Shown: in pieces, positions 27,182 to 36,001 of the stretch
Layout: each line of letters starts with the position of its first letter
Position numbering within the stretch: the first letter of the stretch is position 1
Notes under the pieces: model-generated
Database searches by the model: none
What the model saw: only the letters and a program-made list of their open reading frames with translations
What the model was told of the DNA's origin: nothing
Position numbers and translations under genes: made by a program
Assembly: GCA_021155965.1 (NCBI GenBank)
Contig: JAJNBJ010000010.1
Span: 1-64,000, forward strand
Length of the DNA stretch: 64,000 bases
Direction of reading: 5' to 3'
Source of the DNA: Flavipsychrobacter sp.
GTDB lineage: Bacteria > Bacteroidota > Bacteroidia > Chitinophagales > Chitinophagaceae

Positions 27182-29461
27182 ATGGCACAATTGATCAGGA
27201 AAGAAGACGCCCTGGAATACCACGAGAAAGGAAGGCCCGGCAAAATAGAGGTGGTTCCCACCAAGGAAACCAAAACCCAACGCGACCTTGCTCTTGCTTA
27301 TTCGCCGGGTGTAGCTGAGCCCTGCATGCAGATACATGCAAATCCTGATGATGTATATCGCTATACGGCTAAAGGGAATCTGGTTGCGGTTATAAGTAAT
27401 GGTACTGCAGTTCTGGGATTGGGCGATATCGGCCCCGAGGCATCAAAGCCGGTAATGGAAGGTAAAGGGCTACTGTTTAAAATATATGCAGATATTGATG
27501 TATTTGATATAGAGCTGAATGCACGGGATATTGACGATTTTGTAAAAGTGGTAAAAGCCCTCGAACCTACGTTCGGCGGCATTAACCTGGAGGATATCAA
27601 AGCGCCGGAATGTTTTGAGATAGAACGCCGGCTGAAGGAGGAAATGAATATCCCCCTGATGCACGATGACCAGCACGGCACGGCTATCATCAGCGGGGCT
27701 GCCTTGTTAAATGCGCTGGATATTGTGAAAAAGAAGATAGGCGAGGTGAAAATTGTGGTGAGTGGTGCAGGCGCATCTGCTATCTCATGCTGCAAGATAT
27801 ACCTTGCACTGGGCGCAAAAGTGGAGAATATCTATATGTTCGACAGCAAGGGCCTCATCATCAGCAGCCGTACAGACCTCGACCAGTACAAACAACAATT
27901 CGCCAAAGATATGCAGGCGCAGGACCTGCATGAAGCCATGGTAAATGCCGATGTATTCATAGGCCTGTCTAAAGCAAACGTCGTATCGCAGGATATGGTG
28001 AAGGGCATGGCGAAGAAACCAATCGTCTTCGCGCTGGCAAACCCTAACCCCGAAATCACCTATGACGACGCCATTGCCGCACGCAAAGATGTGATAATGG
28101 CTACCGGCCGCAGCGATTACCCCAACCAGGTGAACAACGTACTGGGTTTCCCATACATCTTCCGCGGCGCACTGGATGTGCGTGCCCATTCCATTAATGA
28201 AGAAATGAAGCTGGCCGCAGTAAAAGCACTGGCCAAACTTGCAAAAGAGCCTGTGCCCGACATTGTGAATGTAGCTTACAACAATGCTGTATTAAAATAT
28301 GGCCCTGAATATATAATACCCAAACCACTTGACCCCCGACTGCTGGTAACGGTATCCACTGCTGTAGCAAAAGCTGCCGTAGATAGCGGCGTCGCCCGTA
28401 AAGCGATCACTGATTGGGATGCTTACGAAGCAGAACTCTACCGCCGCCTGGGCACAGACGATAACCTGCTGAGGTTCATCATCAATAAGGCAAAGCAAAG
28501 CCCGAAACGCGTGGTATTTGCTGAAGCGGAGAATCTGAAAACACTGAAAGCAGCACAAATAGCAAAAGATGAAGGCATTGCAATACCTATACTGCTGGGT
28601 AATGAAACCAAAATACGTAACCTGATAGCCGAAAATAGCCTGCACCTGGAAGACGTGCAGATAATAGACCCCAAGAGCGAACAATCTGAACAGAAACGCA
28701 ATGAATATGGCGAGCTCTTCTTTCAGAAGCGTCAGCGCAGGGGCTACAACCTATATGAGGCAAAAAAAGCAATGCGCGAGCGCACCTTCTTTGGCTGCAT
28801 GATGGTGAACTGCGGAGAGGCTGATGCTATGATATCCGGCCTTACGCGCAAATACCCTGATACTATTCGCCCGGCATTGGAAATAATAGGCATGGCGGAA
28901 GGTATCAACCGGGTTGCGGGTTTGTACATCATGCTTACCAGGAAGGGGCCACTTTTCTTTGCAGATACAACGCTCAATTTCAACCCCACAGAAGAAGAGT
29001 TGATAGACATAACCCTGCTCACCGCCGATGTGGTCAACAACTTCAATATAAAGCCAAGGGTAGCCATGCTCTCGTACTCCAACTTCGGCAGCAGTATGTC
29101 GCCCGAGGCCAACCTGGTGCGCAACGCAGTGGAGCGGATCAAGCAAAAACATCCCGACCTTGTTATAGACGGAGAGGTGCAGGCAGGCGTTGCATTCAAT
29201 AAAGACCTGCTGAAGGAGAACTACCCCTTCAGCGACCTGGTAAATGAATCACCCAATGTGCTCATTTTCCCCAATCTTGCTGCCGGCAACATAGCCTACC
29301 ACCTGCTACAGGAAGTAGGCGGTGCGGAAGCAGTGGGGCCAATATTGCTGGGTTTACGCAAACCCGTTTATGTACTACAACTAGGCAGCAGTGTAAGGCA
29401 GATAGTAAATATTATTGCATTGAGTGTAGTGGAAGCGCAGGTGAAAGGGGATTCAAAATGA
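27182..29461 (+). CDS. maeB: NADP-dependent malic enzyme with phosphotransacetylase-like domain
   Basis: This 759-residue protein has the malic enzyme N-terminal and NAD(P)-binding domains (residues 1 to about 420: LALAYSPGVAEPC, MHDDQHGTAIISGAAL, VVSGAGASAISCCKIY, FALANPNPEI) fused to a phosphotransacetylase-like domain (about 430-759, with AEAENLKTLKAAQ and AGNIAYHLLQ). This is the MaeB architecture; the second domain is usually regulatory, responding to acetyl-CoA. It decarboxylates malate to pyruvate and gives NADPH. The last four bases ATGA overlap the flavoprotein gene. Confidence 0.96.
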   Translation: MAQLIRKEDALEYHEKGRPGKIEVVPTKETKTQRDLALAYSPGVAEPCMQIHANPDDVYRYTAKGNLVAVISNGTAVLGLGDIGPEASKPVMEGKGLLFKIYADIDVFDIELNARDIDDFVKVVKALEPTFGGINLEDIKAPECFEIERRLKEEMNIPLMHDDQHGTAIISGAALLNALDIVKKKIGEVKIVVSGAGASAISCCKIYLALGAKVENIYMFDSKGLIISSRTDLDQYKQQFAKDMQAQDLHEAMVNADVFIGLSKANVVSQDMVKGMAKKPIVFALANPNPEITYDDAIAARKDVIMATGRSDYPNQVNNVLGFPYIFRGALDVRAHSINEEMKLAAVKALAKLAKEPVPDIVNVAYNNAVLKYGPEYIIPKPLDPRLLVTVSTAVAKAAVDSGVARKAITDWDAYEAELYRRLGTDDNLLRFIINKAKQSPKRVVFAEAENLKTLKAAQIAKDEGIAIPILLGNETKIRNLIAENSLHLEDVQIIDPKSEQSEQKRNEYGELFFQKRQRRGYNLYEAKKAMRERTFFGCMMVNCGEADAMISGLTRKYPDTIRPALEIIGMAEGINRVAGLYIMLTRKGPLFFADTTLNFNPTEEELIDITLLTADVVNNFNIKPRVAMLSYSNFGSSMSPEANLVRNAVERIKQKHPDLVIDGEVQAGVAFNKDLLKENYPFSDLVNESPNVLIFPNLAAGNIAYHLLQEVGGAEAVGPILLGLRKPVYVLQLGSSVRQIVNIIALSVVEAQVKGDSK

Positions 29462-30675
29462 AGATAGCCATCATAGGCGCAGGAGCTGCAGGTTGCTTTG
29501 CTGCAGCTAATATACCCTACCGCGATGGTGTGGAAGTAACTGTATTTGAGAAAAGCAGCAAAGTGATGCAGAAAGTAAAAGTATCGGGTGGCGGCAGGTG
29601 CAATGTAACCCATGAGTGCGACGATATACCCGAACTGATCAGTTGCTACCCACGTGGTAAACAACTACTAAAAAAATCGCTCTACCAATTCCCACCGCAG
29701 AAAACTATCGAGTGGTTTGCGCAAAGAGGTGTAAAGCTGAAAGCAGAGGAAGACGGGCGCATGTTTCCTATCACTGACAACTCCCAGACCATCATAGACT
29801 GCATATGGCAGGAGATGATGCGCAATAAAGTGCAGGTCTATTACCACAAATCTCTCGAAAAAATAGAGACGTCATCTTCAGGATGGAGTTTATCTTTTAG
29901 TGACGGCTCTACTTACGAAGCTGACAAAGTCCTTATCGCCGTAGGCGGTTTCCCAAAACCCGAACAATACAAATGGCTGGAAATGCTGGGACATACCATT
30001 CAGTCGCCCGTCCCCTCACTGTTCACCTTCAACATACCTAAACACCCCATTACCGAATTGATGGGCGTAAGCGTGCCTAACGCCACCATAAAAATAGCAG
30101 GCACCAAAATAATACAGCAGGGGGCCCTGCTCATCACCCACTGGGGCATGAGCGGGCCGGCTGTCTTAAAAACATCGGCCATTGCTGCCCGTGAACTGGC
30201 AGACCGGAATTACGACTTCCAGGTTATTGTGAACTGGCTGGGCGAAGTAAATGATGTAGACTTAAAAGAAACACTACTGCAACTAAGAAAAGAGCAGGGC
30301 AAGCAACTGGTGCAGCATAAAAATCCCTTCAACCTGCCCAAAAGGCTGTGGGAATACCTATTGCAACAGTCTGGCATTAAAGAAGATACACGCTGGGGAG
30401 AATTACCCGCCACAGCACAAAACAAATTGACCGAACACCTCCTTCGCGACCTGTATCACGTAAAAGGCAAAACCACCTTCAAGGAAGAGTTCGTTACCTG
30501 CGGCGGCATAACCCTTTCTGAGATCGACCCGCAAACCATGGAAAGTCGCAAAGCGCCGGGCATTTATTTTGCCGGGGAGATACTGGATGCTGATGGTATC
30601 ACCGGTGGCTATAACTTCCAGCACGCCTGGAGCAGCGGGTGGATTGCAGCGCAGATTATAGTAAGCAAATCATAA
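29458..30675 (+). CDS. HI0933/BaiN-family FAD-dependent oxidoreductase
   Basis: This 405-residue flavoprotein has the dinucleotide loop IIGAGAAGCFAA at the N-terminus, the family signature VSGGGRCNVTH (about residues 42-52), GGFPKPEQYKWLEMLGH and the C-terminal FAD motif GIYFAGEILDADGITGGYN. The HI0933/YhiN/BaiN family is widespread; most members have no proven substrate. Its ATG overlaps the maeB stop (ATGA), so the two are translationally coupled, which suggests a redox link (inference). Its 3' end overlaps the convergent mazF stop by 6 nt. Confidence 0.93.
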   Translation: MKIAIIGAGAAGCFAAANIPYRDGVEVTVFEKSSKVMQKVKVSGGGRCNVTHECDDIPELISCYPRGKQLLKKSLYQFPPQKTIEWFAQRGVKLKAEEDGRMFPITDNSQTIIDCIWQEMMRNKVQVYYHKSLEKIETSSSGWSLSFSDGSTYEADKVLIAVGGFPKPEQYKWLEMLGHTIQSPVPSLFTFNIPKHPITELMGVSVPNATIKIAGTKIIQQGALLITHWGMSGPAVLKTSAIAARELADRNYDFQVIVNWLGEVNDVDLKETLLQLRKEQGKQLVQHKNPFNLPKRLWEYLLQQSGIKEDTRWGELPATAQNKLTEHLLRDLYHVKGKTTFKEEFVTCGGITLSEIDPQTMESRKAPGIYFAGEILDADGITGGYNFQHAWSSGWIAAQIIVSKS

Positions 30676-31002
30676 ACTGAACATTTTCTGAAGTACATTC
30701 ATTACATCCTGCATAAACGTCTTATCCTTAAAATGACCCAGCTTTTTCACCAACCTTATTTTGTCGACTGCTCTCATCTGGTCTATTGCAACTTGTCCTT
30801 CTTTATTTTCGAAAGTGCAGTCAACCCGGGTGGGATATGCCCGTTTTGTACTCGTTAAGGGAATAACAAGTACTGTGTTCAAAAAGTCGTTCATTTCATT
30901 GGGTGATATAACAACACATGGACGGGTTTTTCTTATTTCACTACCTTTCGTCGGATCCAGCGAAACCAGGTAAACTTCAAACTGCTTAACTACCATGTCC
31001 AT
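30670..31002 (-). CDS. mazF: MazF/PemK-type mRNA interferase toxin
   Basis: This 110-residue protein has the PemK/MazF fold markers: GSEIRKTRPCVVISPNEMND, VIPLTSTKR, then VAIDQMRAVDKIRLVKKLG. These endoribonucleases cleave mRNA at short sites and are neutralised by MazE. Length is normal and the conserved Arg and Ser/Thr positions are present. Its start overlaps the mazE stop by 13 nt (or 7 nt if the second Met at 30996 is used). The 3' end overlaps the convergent flavoprotein gene. Confidence 0.92.
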   Translation of the reverse strand: MDMVVKQFEVYLVSLDPTKGSEIRKTRPCVVISPNEMNDFLNTVLVIPLTSTKRAYPTRVDCTFENKEGQVAIDQMRAVDKIRLVKKLGHFKDKTFMQDVMNVLQKMFSL

Positions 31003-31244
31003 TCATTTTTATCAAAATCATTTTTCATGCCTTCTGAAAAATCCTTTTCGGGCTTCTCGCCTTTAGCGATTGCTGCTTTAAATTGCTCTTCCCATCCGGC
31101 TCTTGGCTCATTGACGGCCGCGATGACTATATGATTATCTTCGACACTGATAGAAACCTGGTCTTCTATTGAACACATGGCCATTACCTGCTTTGGCAGG
31201 ATAATTCCCTTTGAATTACCAAACTTCTGAATCTTTACTATCAT
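30990..31244 (-). CDS. mazE: MazE/AbrB-type antitoxin
   Basis: This 84-residue protein has an N-terminal AbrB/SpoVT DNA-binding fold (KIQKFGNSKGIILPKQVM ... VSISVEDNHIVIAA) and an acidic, tryptophan-containing C-terminal tail (DFSEGMKNDFDKNEWTW), the usual toxin-wrapping element. It binds MazF and, with it, represses its own promoter. A perfect 9-bp inverted repeat bracketing the -7 box lies upstream, the likely operator. Confidence 0.9.
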   Translation of the reverse strand: MIVKIQKFGNSKGIILPKQVMAMCSIEDQVSISVEDNHIVIAAVNEPRAGWEEQFKAAIAKGEKPEKDFSEGMKNDFDKNEWTW

Positions 31245-31265
31245 AGCGCTATAATTTTAGTACTT

Positions 31266-31308
31266 ACAATGTACATACAAAGTTAGTACATTGTACTTTT
31301 ATTCCAAA
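31266..31308 (-). promoter_or_regulatory. mazEF promoter with palindromic operator
   Basis: On the minus strand, TTTG (31308-31305), a 19-nt spacer, and TAACTTTG (31285-31278) form a textbook Bacteroidota promoter. Perfect arms GTACATTGT and ACAATGTAC (plus-strand 31286-31294 and 31266-31274) flank the -7 box on both sides. A MazE dimer bound there would block sigma access, which is the expected autoregulation. Confidence 0.8.
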
Positions 31309-31365
31309 AATAACCTTTCGGACAAAAAAATGTCCTGGTTGCTCCGATAATAGCGCAGGGTATGG

Positions 31366-31373
31366 TACTTTTG
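31366..31373 (+). promoter_or_regulatory. -7 promoter box TACTTTTG of dapB
   Basis: TACTTTTG matches TAnnTTTG and ends 16 nt before the dapB ATG. A GTTG lies 24 nt upstream, slightly far for a -33 box. Confidence 0.5.
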
Positions 31374-31389
31374 ACGCTTACAATTATCA

Positions 31390-32109
31390 ATGAAAATAGC
31401 ACTTATAGGATACGGTAAAATGGGGCATGCCATAGAGCAGGTAGCAGTAAAACGCGGGCACGAAGTAGTGCTGCGCATCACCACCGCCAACAAACATGAA
31501 ATGGATGAGGCCCACCTGAAACAGGCTGATGTTGCCATAGAATTCACCCGGCCCGATTCAGGAAGGGCAAATGTGCTGCAGTGCCTTTCTGCCGGTATAT
31601 GTGTGGTAAGCGGCACCACGGGCTGGAATGAATCATTATCCGAAGCCTATGCCGCAGCAGATAATAACAACGTTGCATTATTACATGCTTCCAACTTCAG
31701 CGTTGGCGTTAATATCTTTTTCGAGGTCAATAAGCTATTGGCATCGCTGATGAACGGCCATACCGAATACAATGTACTGGTAGAAGAGACCCACCATACC
31801 CAGAAAAAAGACGCCCCAAGCGGCACAGCTATAACCATAGCCGAGCAAATACTCCAGAACCTTACCCATAAAAAACAATGGGTATTAAATACCTTCAACG
31901 AGAAAGACGCATTGCCCATAGTAGCACACCGAGTAGAGAACGTGCCGGGTACCCACAAAGTAACCTACTCCTCCCCTATCGATAACATTGACATCATCCA
32001 CACCGCACACAACCGCGATGGCTTTGCACTGGGCGCTGTATTGGCCGCAGAGTACATTCACGGCAGAAAAGGCGTATTTCACATGAAAGATGTGCTGGGA
32101 ATAAAATAG
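31390..32109 (+). CDS. dapB: 4-hydroxy-tetrahydrodipicolinate reductase
   Basis: This 239-residue enzyme of lysine and diaminopimelate synthesis has the NAD(P)-binding loop IGYGKMGHAI, VSGTTGWN, HASNFSVGVNIF and the catalytic block ETHHTQKKDAPSGTA. It reduces the cyclic dihydrodipicolinate intermediate with NAD(P)H. Length is short but normal for Bacteroidota DapB. It is divergent from mazEF and followed 33 nt later by a small lipoprotein gene. Confidence 0.96.
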   Translation: MKIALIGYGKMGHAIEQVAVKRGHEVVLRITTANKHEMDEAHLKQADVAIEFTRPDSGRANVLQCLSAGICVVSGTTGWNESLSEAYAAADNNNVALLHASNFSVGVNIFFEVNKLLASLMNGHTEYNVLVEETHHTQKKDAPSGTAITIAEQILQNLTHKKQWVLNTFNEKDALPIVAHRVENVPGTHKVTYSSPIDNIDIIHTAHNRDGFALGAVLAAEYIHGRKGVFHMKDVLGIK

Positions 32110-32142
32110 TATTGCTATTTTTAAGGAAATAACTCCTTTATT

Positions 32143-32553
32143 ATGAAGAACATTCTTTCTCTGTGCGCGTCAGTAGTGTTATTTACCTTCTTGTTTTCAT
32201 GTAAAGACGTGCCTGATCTAAGGGGGAGGACACCAATACTGAATGACAGTATTCGCACGACGAACATGTTCCCCACATTCAGGGCATTGCATATAGACTT
32301 AAATGAGGACTGGACAGAAATTACGGTGGTCATAGGTGACCCCAACTTTTACGGGGCGTCTGCTGAGGAAAAAAATAAAAAAGCTGAAGAGTTGGGCAAA
32401 ATGATCGTACGCATCTACGGTACGGAGAATTACCTGGATAAAGGCACACTTGTTGTAACCAAAGATGTTAATAACACATCAAACACACCTGCCGATGGTA
32501 TCAGCGTACCCATTGACCTTAAAGCACTGAAGAAAGCAGTTAGCCCAAATTAG
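32143..32553 (+). CDS. small lipoprotein of unknown function
   Basis: This 136-residue protein begins with a lipoprotein signal peptide (MKNILSLCASVVLFTFLFSC, lipidated Cys20) and then has a compact mixed alpha/beta sequence with TEITVVIGDPNFYG, helical KAEELGKMIVRIYG and a final LKALKKAV. I do not recognise a family. It follows dapB closely and may be co-transcribed. It would be membrane-anchored in the periplasm or at the outer membrane. Confidence 0.7.
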   Translation: MKNILSLCASVVLFTFLFSCKDVPDLRGRTPILNDSIRTTNMFPTFRALHIDLNEDWTEITVVIGDPNFYGASAEEKNKKAEELGKMIVRIYGTENYLDKGTLVVTKDVNNTSNTPADGISVPIDLKALKKAVSPN

Positions 32554-32582
32554 TCCCTACGCGATTTCGAGAATTACTGCCA

Positions 32583-33128
32583 TCATAGATCACTACGCCA
32601 ACTAAAATCACAAAAATGTAAAGGAGATATTTTCTTCGATTGCGTATATCGAAGTCCTTTCTTTTTAACTAAGACATACCATTTTTTATAGCTTGATACA
32701 ATCTCATTGATATCCGCTACATTATATAAAGAAACCGTCCCAAAAGGACGCTTCATTCCTGAACAATTATATGCAATTAGATCATACACAAATTCATTAT
32801 TCTGCTTGCTGACTAAATCAAACTTCATATTTGAATCACATTTTTCATATGCGCAGAATATACTAAACAAAATGCGGACTTTATTTGAGTAGCAGTACTC
32901 GTTACATAAAGCCGCACTTATTAAACTTTCGTAATAATCGCTTGAGTCAATCCGACCTCCCTCACCTACTTTAAATAACTTTTCACTACTATATCGCCAT
33001 ATTTTCTTAGTGTAGATCGAATCGTCCAATTTCGAAAAATAAGTCTTTAATGACTGCCCTTTACAAAGATTGAACAAACCAACACACATCATTAAGATCA
33101 ATACAAGGGTCTTATTATTTTTTGACAT
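32583..33128 (-). CDS. hypothetical secreted protein
   Basis: This 181-residue protein has a signal peptide (basic KNNK, hydrophobic residues 7-20, cleavage near LCKGQS). The mature part is helical and contains seven cysteines (for example ALCNEYCYSNK and FCAYEKC), so disulphides are likely. Base composition is more A/T-rich than in neighbouring genes, which may hint at recent acquisition. No family recognised. It is convergent with the lipoprotein gene and lies 21 nt past the DPP-IV-type peptidase stop on the same strand. Confidence 0.6.
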   Translation of the reverse strand: MSKNNKTLVLILMMCVGLFNLCKGQSLKTYFSKLDDSIYTKKIWRYSSEKLFKVGEGGRIDSSDYYESLISAALCNEYCYSNKVRILFSIFCAYEKCDSNMKFDLVSKQNNEFVYDLIAYNCSGMKRPFGTVSLYNVADINEIVSSYKKWYVLVKKKGLRYTQSKKISPLHFCDFSWRSDL

Positions 33129-33149
33129 CTTTTGAATTTTGCGGCTTCA

Positions 33150-35309
33150 TTACGGCTTCAAATACGCATCAAAGTAATCACTCACCTTCTTCATCAAATG
33201 CACCCTGTCTTTACCACGCACATTGTGTTCGTAGCCTGGGTACACAAAGTAATCAACCTGCACACCTTCATCCACGCATTTCTTCAAAAAATTTACGCTG
33301 TGCTGCCATACTACCACATTGTCTTGTGTGCCGTGTATCAGCAGCAGCTTGCCTTTCAGGTTCTTCACTTTATCCAGCAGGTTGGCATTGGCATAGCCAT
33401 CAGCATTGTCTGCAGGCACATCCATATACCTTTCGGTGTACATCACCTCGTACATTTTCCAGTCCATTACCGGTCCGCCTGCTACGCCACATTTAAAAAC
33501 ATCCGGGTGTTTCAGCATCATAGAGGTGGTCATAAAGCCGCCATAGCTCCAGCCATGTATGCCCATCCTGTTTGCATCCACATAGGGTAACGTTTTCAAA
33601 AATTCCACACCCTTCAACTGGTCTCTCAGTTCTATCTCTCCCAGCCTGCGGAACGTAGCTTGCTCAAAATCAATACCGCGGTTCTTGCTGCCACGCCCAT
33701 CCATGGTAAATACCATATAGCCATGCTGCGCCATATACTCGTACCATAAGTTACCACTCTCCGGGAACTGGTTGTGCAGCAACTGCACATTAGGCCCGTT
33801 GTACAGGTACACAATCACCGGGTACTTTTTATTACGGTTAAAATTGGTGGGCAGTATCAGCTTACCATACAGTGCTGTCACTCCATCATCCGCTTTCAGC
33901 AACACATTCTTTATTTCCGGGCGGTCATAATCAGCCAGCGGGTCTGCAGACCGCACCAGTTCCTCTTCATATTTCCCGTCTGTAGACCGCACACAACATA
34001 CCCTGGGAATGCCCGCACCATTATATACATCAAACACATAGCTGCCGTCCTCGCTGCATAATGCACTGTGCATACCTGCATCTTTGTCTATACGTGCCAT
34101 CTTGCCATTATCCAGGTTCACGGTATAAATATGTTTCTCCAGCGGCGATTCTTTAGAGGCAGTGATGATCACTTTATTATCAGCCATATTAAACCCAGCT
34201 ATTTCATTTACCACCCAGTTGCCGTGTGTCACCTGGCGTATCAGTTCTCCGTTAGTGTTGTAGAGATACAGGTGCTCATACCCATCTCGCTCGCTCCACC
34301 ATAGGAAACGGTTGTTCTGCCCCGGTATAAAGGTCAGCGGATGTGTAGGATGCACATACTTCCTGTCTTTCTCTTCAAACAGCGTAGCCAGCAGCATACC
34401 GCTCCTTGCATCATACTTGCGCAGCACCAGGTGGTTTTGCCCCCTGTTCAGTATTCCTATAAAAATATATTTCTCATCCGGGCTCCAGGTCACGCTTGTC
34501 AGGTAGTGGTCCTTGGGTGCGCCTGTCTGCATCGTAACACTCTTATTTGTTTTTGGGTTGTAAACACACAAGGTCACTTCGTGAGATGTCCCGCCTGCCA
34601 TTGGGTATTTTATCAGATCTACAGTTGCAGGTGTTGTGTTCCATTTCACTATCGGGTAATCCTTCACCATCGTCTGGTCCATGCGGTAGTAAGCAAGATA
34701 ATTTCCGTTAGGCGAAAAGAATATGCCCCCGTCTATCCCAAACTCATCCCTGTGTACAGATTGCCCGCACACTACGTTTAAGTTCTTCTCCTTCGTCACC
34801 TGCACCTTGCCTTTATCCTTGCTCCACAACCAGAGATTGTTATCTATTGTGTAAGCTATTTTCCTGCTTTTGTCAACTCTGATGTTCTCTGCCTTATCCG
34901 GCACAGACATCATTTTGGCAGTACGCCATTTCATATTGTCATTAAGTGTTGCCAGCACCACCTCTTTATCTTTCTGAAACCAGGCATTATTCCTGTCCAG
35001 CCATTTTATAGCAGGAACGATATATTCCTTACCCCTCGGTCCTTCTACTTCCACCCCCGATACATGGTTTATAGTACTGTTTGCCCGGTTCAGCATCACC
35101 CACATATCCCTGCCATCAATTTTATTCGTCCACCATAAATTATTGGTGCCCGGTTGCCAGCTTGCCCCTTTTACAGTTTTAGGCGCCAGCGTAGTAGCCA
35201 TACCATTTGTTGCCTCGGCAATGGTAAACTGTTTATGCTGCGCCGATACCGTATAGTTAATTGAAACCGCCCAAACCGAAAGGAGCAGCATTTTTTTAAT
35301 ATCATTCAT
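33150..35309 (-). CDS. S9 family (DPP-IV-type) serine peptidase
   Basis: This 719-residue secreted peptidase has a signal peptide (cleaved near VSAQ), an N-terminal eight-blade propeller (residues about 40-460, with repeated W-S-x-D-G/E-K-Y patterns such as VTWSPDEKYIF) and a C-terminal alpha/beta hydrolase domain. The catalytic triad is visible: Ser588 in GWSYGG, Asp663 in GTQDNVV and His695 in YPGYEHNV. It probably removes Xaa-Pro dipeptides from peptides in the periplasm. Length and layout match bacterial DPP-IV. Confidence 0.93.
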   Translation of the reverse strand: MNDIKKMLLLSVWAVSINYTVSAQHKQFTIAEATNGMATTLAPKTVKGASWQPGTNNLWWTNKIDGRDMWVMLNRANSTINHVSGVEVEGPRGKEYIVPAIKWLDRNNAWFQKDKEVVLATLNDNMKWRTAKMMSVPDKAENIRVDKSRKIAYTIDNNLWLWSKDKGKVQVTKEKNLNVVCGQSVHRDEFGIDGGIFFSPNGNYLAYYRMDQTMVKDYPIVKWNTTPATVDLIKYPMAGGTSHEVTLCVYNPKTNKSVTMQTGAPKDHYLTSVTWSPDEKYIFIGILNRGQNHLVLRKYDARSGMLLATLFEEKDRKYVHPTHPLTFIPGQNNRFLWWSERDGYEHLYLYNTNGELIRQVTHGNWVVNEIAGFNMADNKVIITASKESPLEKHIYTVNLDNGKMARIDKDAGMHSALCSEDGSYVFDVYNGAGIPRVCCVRSTDGKYEEELVRSADPLADYDRPEIKNVLLKADDGVTALYGKLILPTNFNRNKKYPVIVYLYNGPNVQLLHNQFPESGNLWYEYMAQHGYMVFTMDGRGSKNRGIDFEQATFRRLGEIELRDQLKGVEFLKTLPYVDANRMGIHGWSYGGFMTTSMMLKHPDVFKCGVAGGPVMDWKMYEVMYTERYMDVPADNADGYANANLLDKVKNLKGKLLLIHGTQDNVVVWQHSVNFLKKCVDEGVQVDYFVYPGYEHNVRGKDRVHLMKKVSDYFDAYLKP

Positions 35310-35346
35310 AAGTACTGTTTTAAATAACTCGTAAAGCCCCTTTAGG

Positions 35347-35375
35347 CCCGTCCGAACGGCTATTCTGCCGGGCGG
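35347..35375. repeat. dispersed CCCGTCCG...CGGGCGG hairpin, intergenic copy
   Basis: Same element as at 23043-23071 (26 of 29 bases identical), here between the peptidase start and the upstream gene, where it precedes the peptidase gene on the minus strand. Confidence 0.85.
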
Positions 35376-35415
35376 AGGTTTGGGGCTTCAACAAACATAA
35401 GCGAACTTTAGCCAT

Positions 35416-35445
35416 AAAAAAAGCCCCCGCTTTGCAGGGGCTTTT
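35416..35445 (-). terminator. intrinsic terminator of the WG-repeat secreted protein gene
   Basis: AAGCCCC/GGGGCTT arms with a nine-base loop, flanked by A6 and T4, lie 20 nt past the stop at 35465 on the minus strand. Confidence 0.8.
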
Positions 35446-35464
35446 CAAATATTATGTGCAGATA

Positions 35465-36001
35465 TTATAACTGGTCGTAGATAGGCGCATCCACGTTCCT
35501 GTATATACCGAAGTACTGGTATGTTTTGTGGCGGTAACCTTTCTTGATATAGATATCGGTATCTGTATCTTCAGGTATAGTCACCCACGAGTGGCGCTTG
35601 CTCAGCAACCAGCGGTAGATGCAAACTGTGTTAGAACCACGGCGTGTTAACGCGTAAAACTGGAGGTGCTTCTGAGTATATCCGTTCTTCAGCATCTGGT
35701 CGTCAGTAAATTCATCTTCCGCAACACTTATGTGCGCACGGCTTACAGGGTTGAACCAGCCATTTACAGCAACCCTTCCTGGGCCCGGTGTGCGGTATCC
35801 CCAAAACATCAGCGACTTATCTGTCCAGCCCCAGTTGATCAACTGGCCATCCTGGTATTCACCGTCTGCAACCGTGCAAAATTGTTGGTCTTCAGGGATA
35901 TACCAGCGGAAAACGCGAACAAGGTCTTCCTGGGCAAAGGTGGAGTTGGTGAACAATAACGCTGCCAGAACAGTTGTAAATACAATAATGGTTCTTTTCA
36001 T
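35465..36001 (-). CDS. secreted protein with three DUF5648-like repeats
   Basis: This 178-residue protein has a signal peptide (cleavage after STFAQ) followed by three repeats of about 47 residues. Each starts with a V/I-x-x-W-x-x-P/S block (VFRWYIPEDQQFCTV, VNGWFNPVSRAHISV, IYRWLLSKRHSWVTI), has an acidic middle, and ends with G-W/Y-T/R-x-K-x-L/Y-x-F/Y. The pattern resembles DUF5648 repeats found in secreted lipases and sugar-binding proteins; this is a resemblance, not a proven match. No catalytic motif is seen. A binding role at the cell surface is possible. Confidence 0.65.
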   Translation of the reverse strand: MKRTIIVFTTVLAALLFTNSTFAQEDLVRVFRWYIPEDQQFCTVADGEYQDGQLINWGWTDKSLMFWGYRTPGPGRVAVNGWFNPVSRAHISVAEDEFTDDQMLKNGYTQKHLQFYALTRRGSNTVCIYRWLLSKRHSWVTIPEDTDTDIYIKKGYRHKTYQYFGIYRNVDAPIYDQL

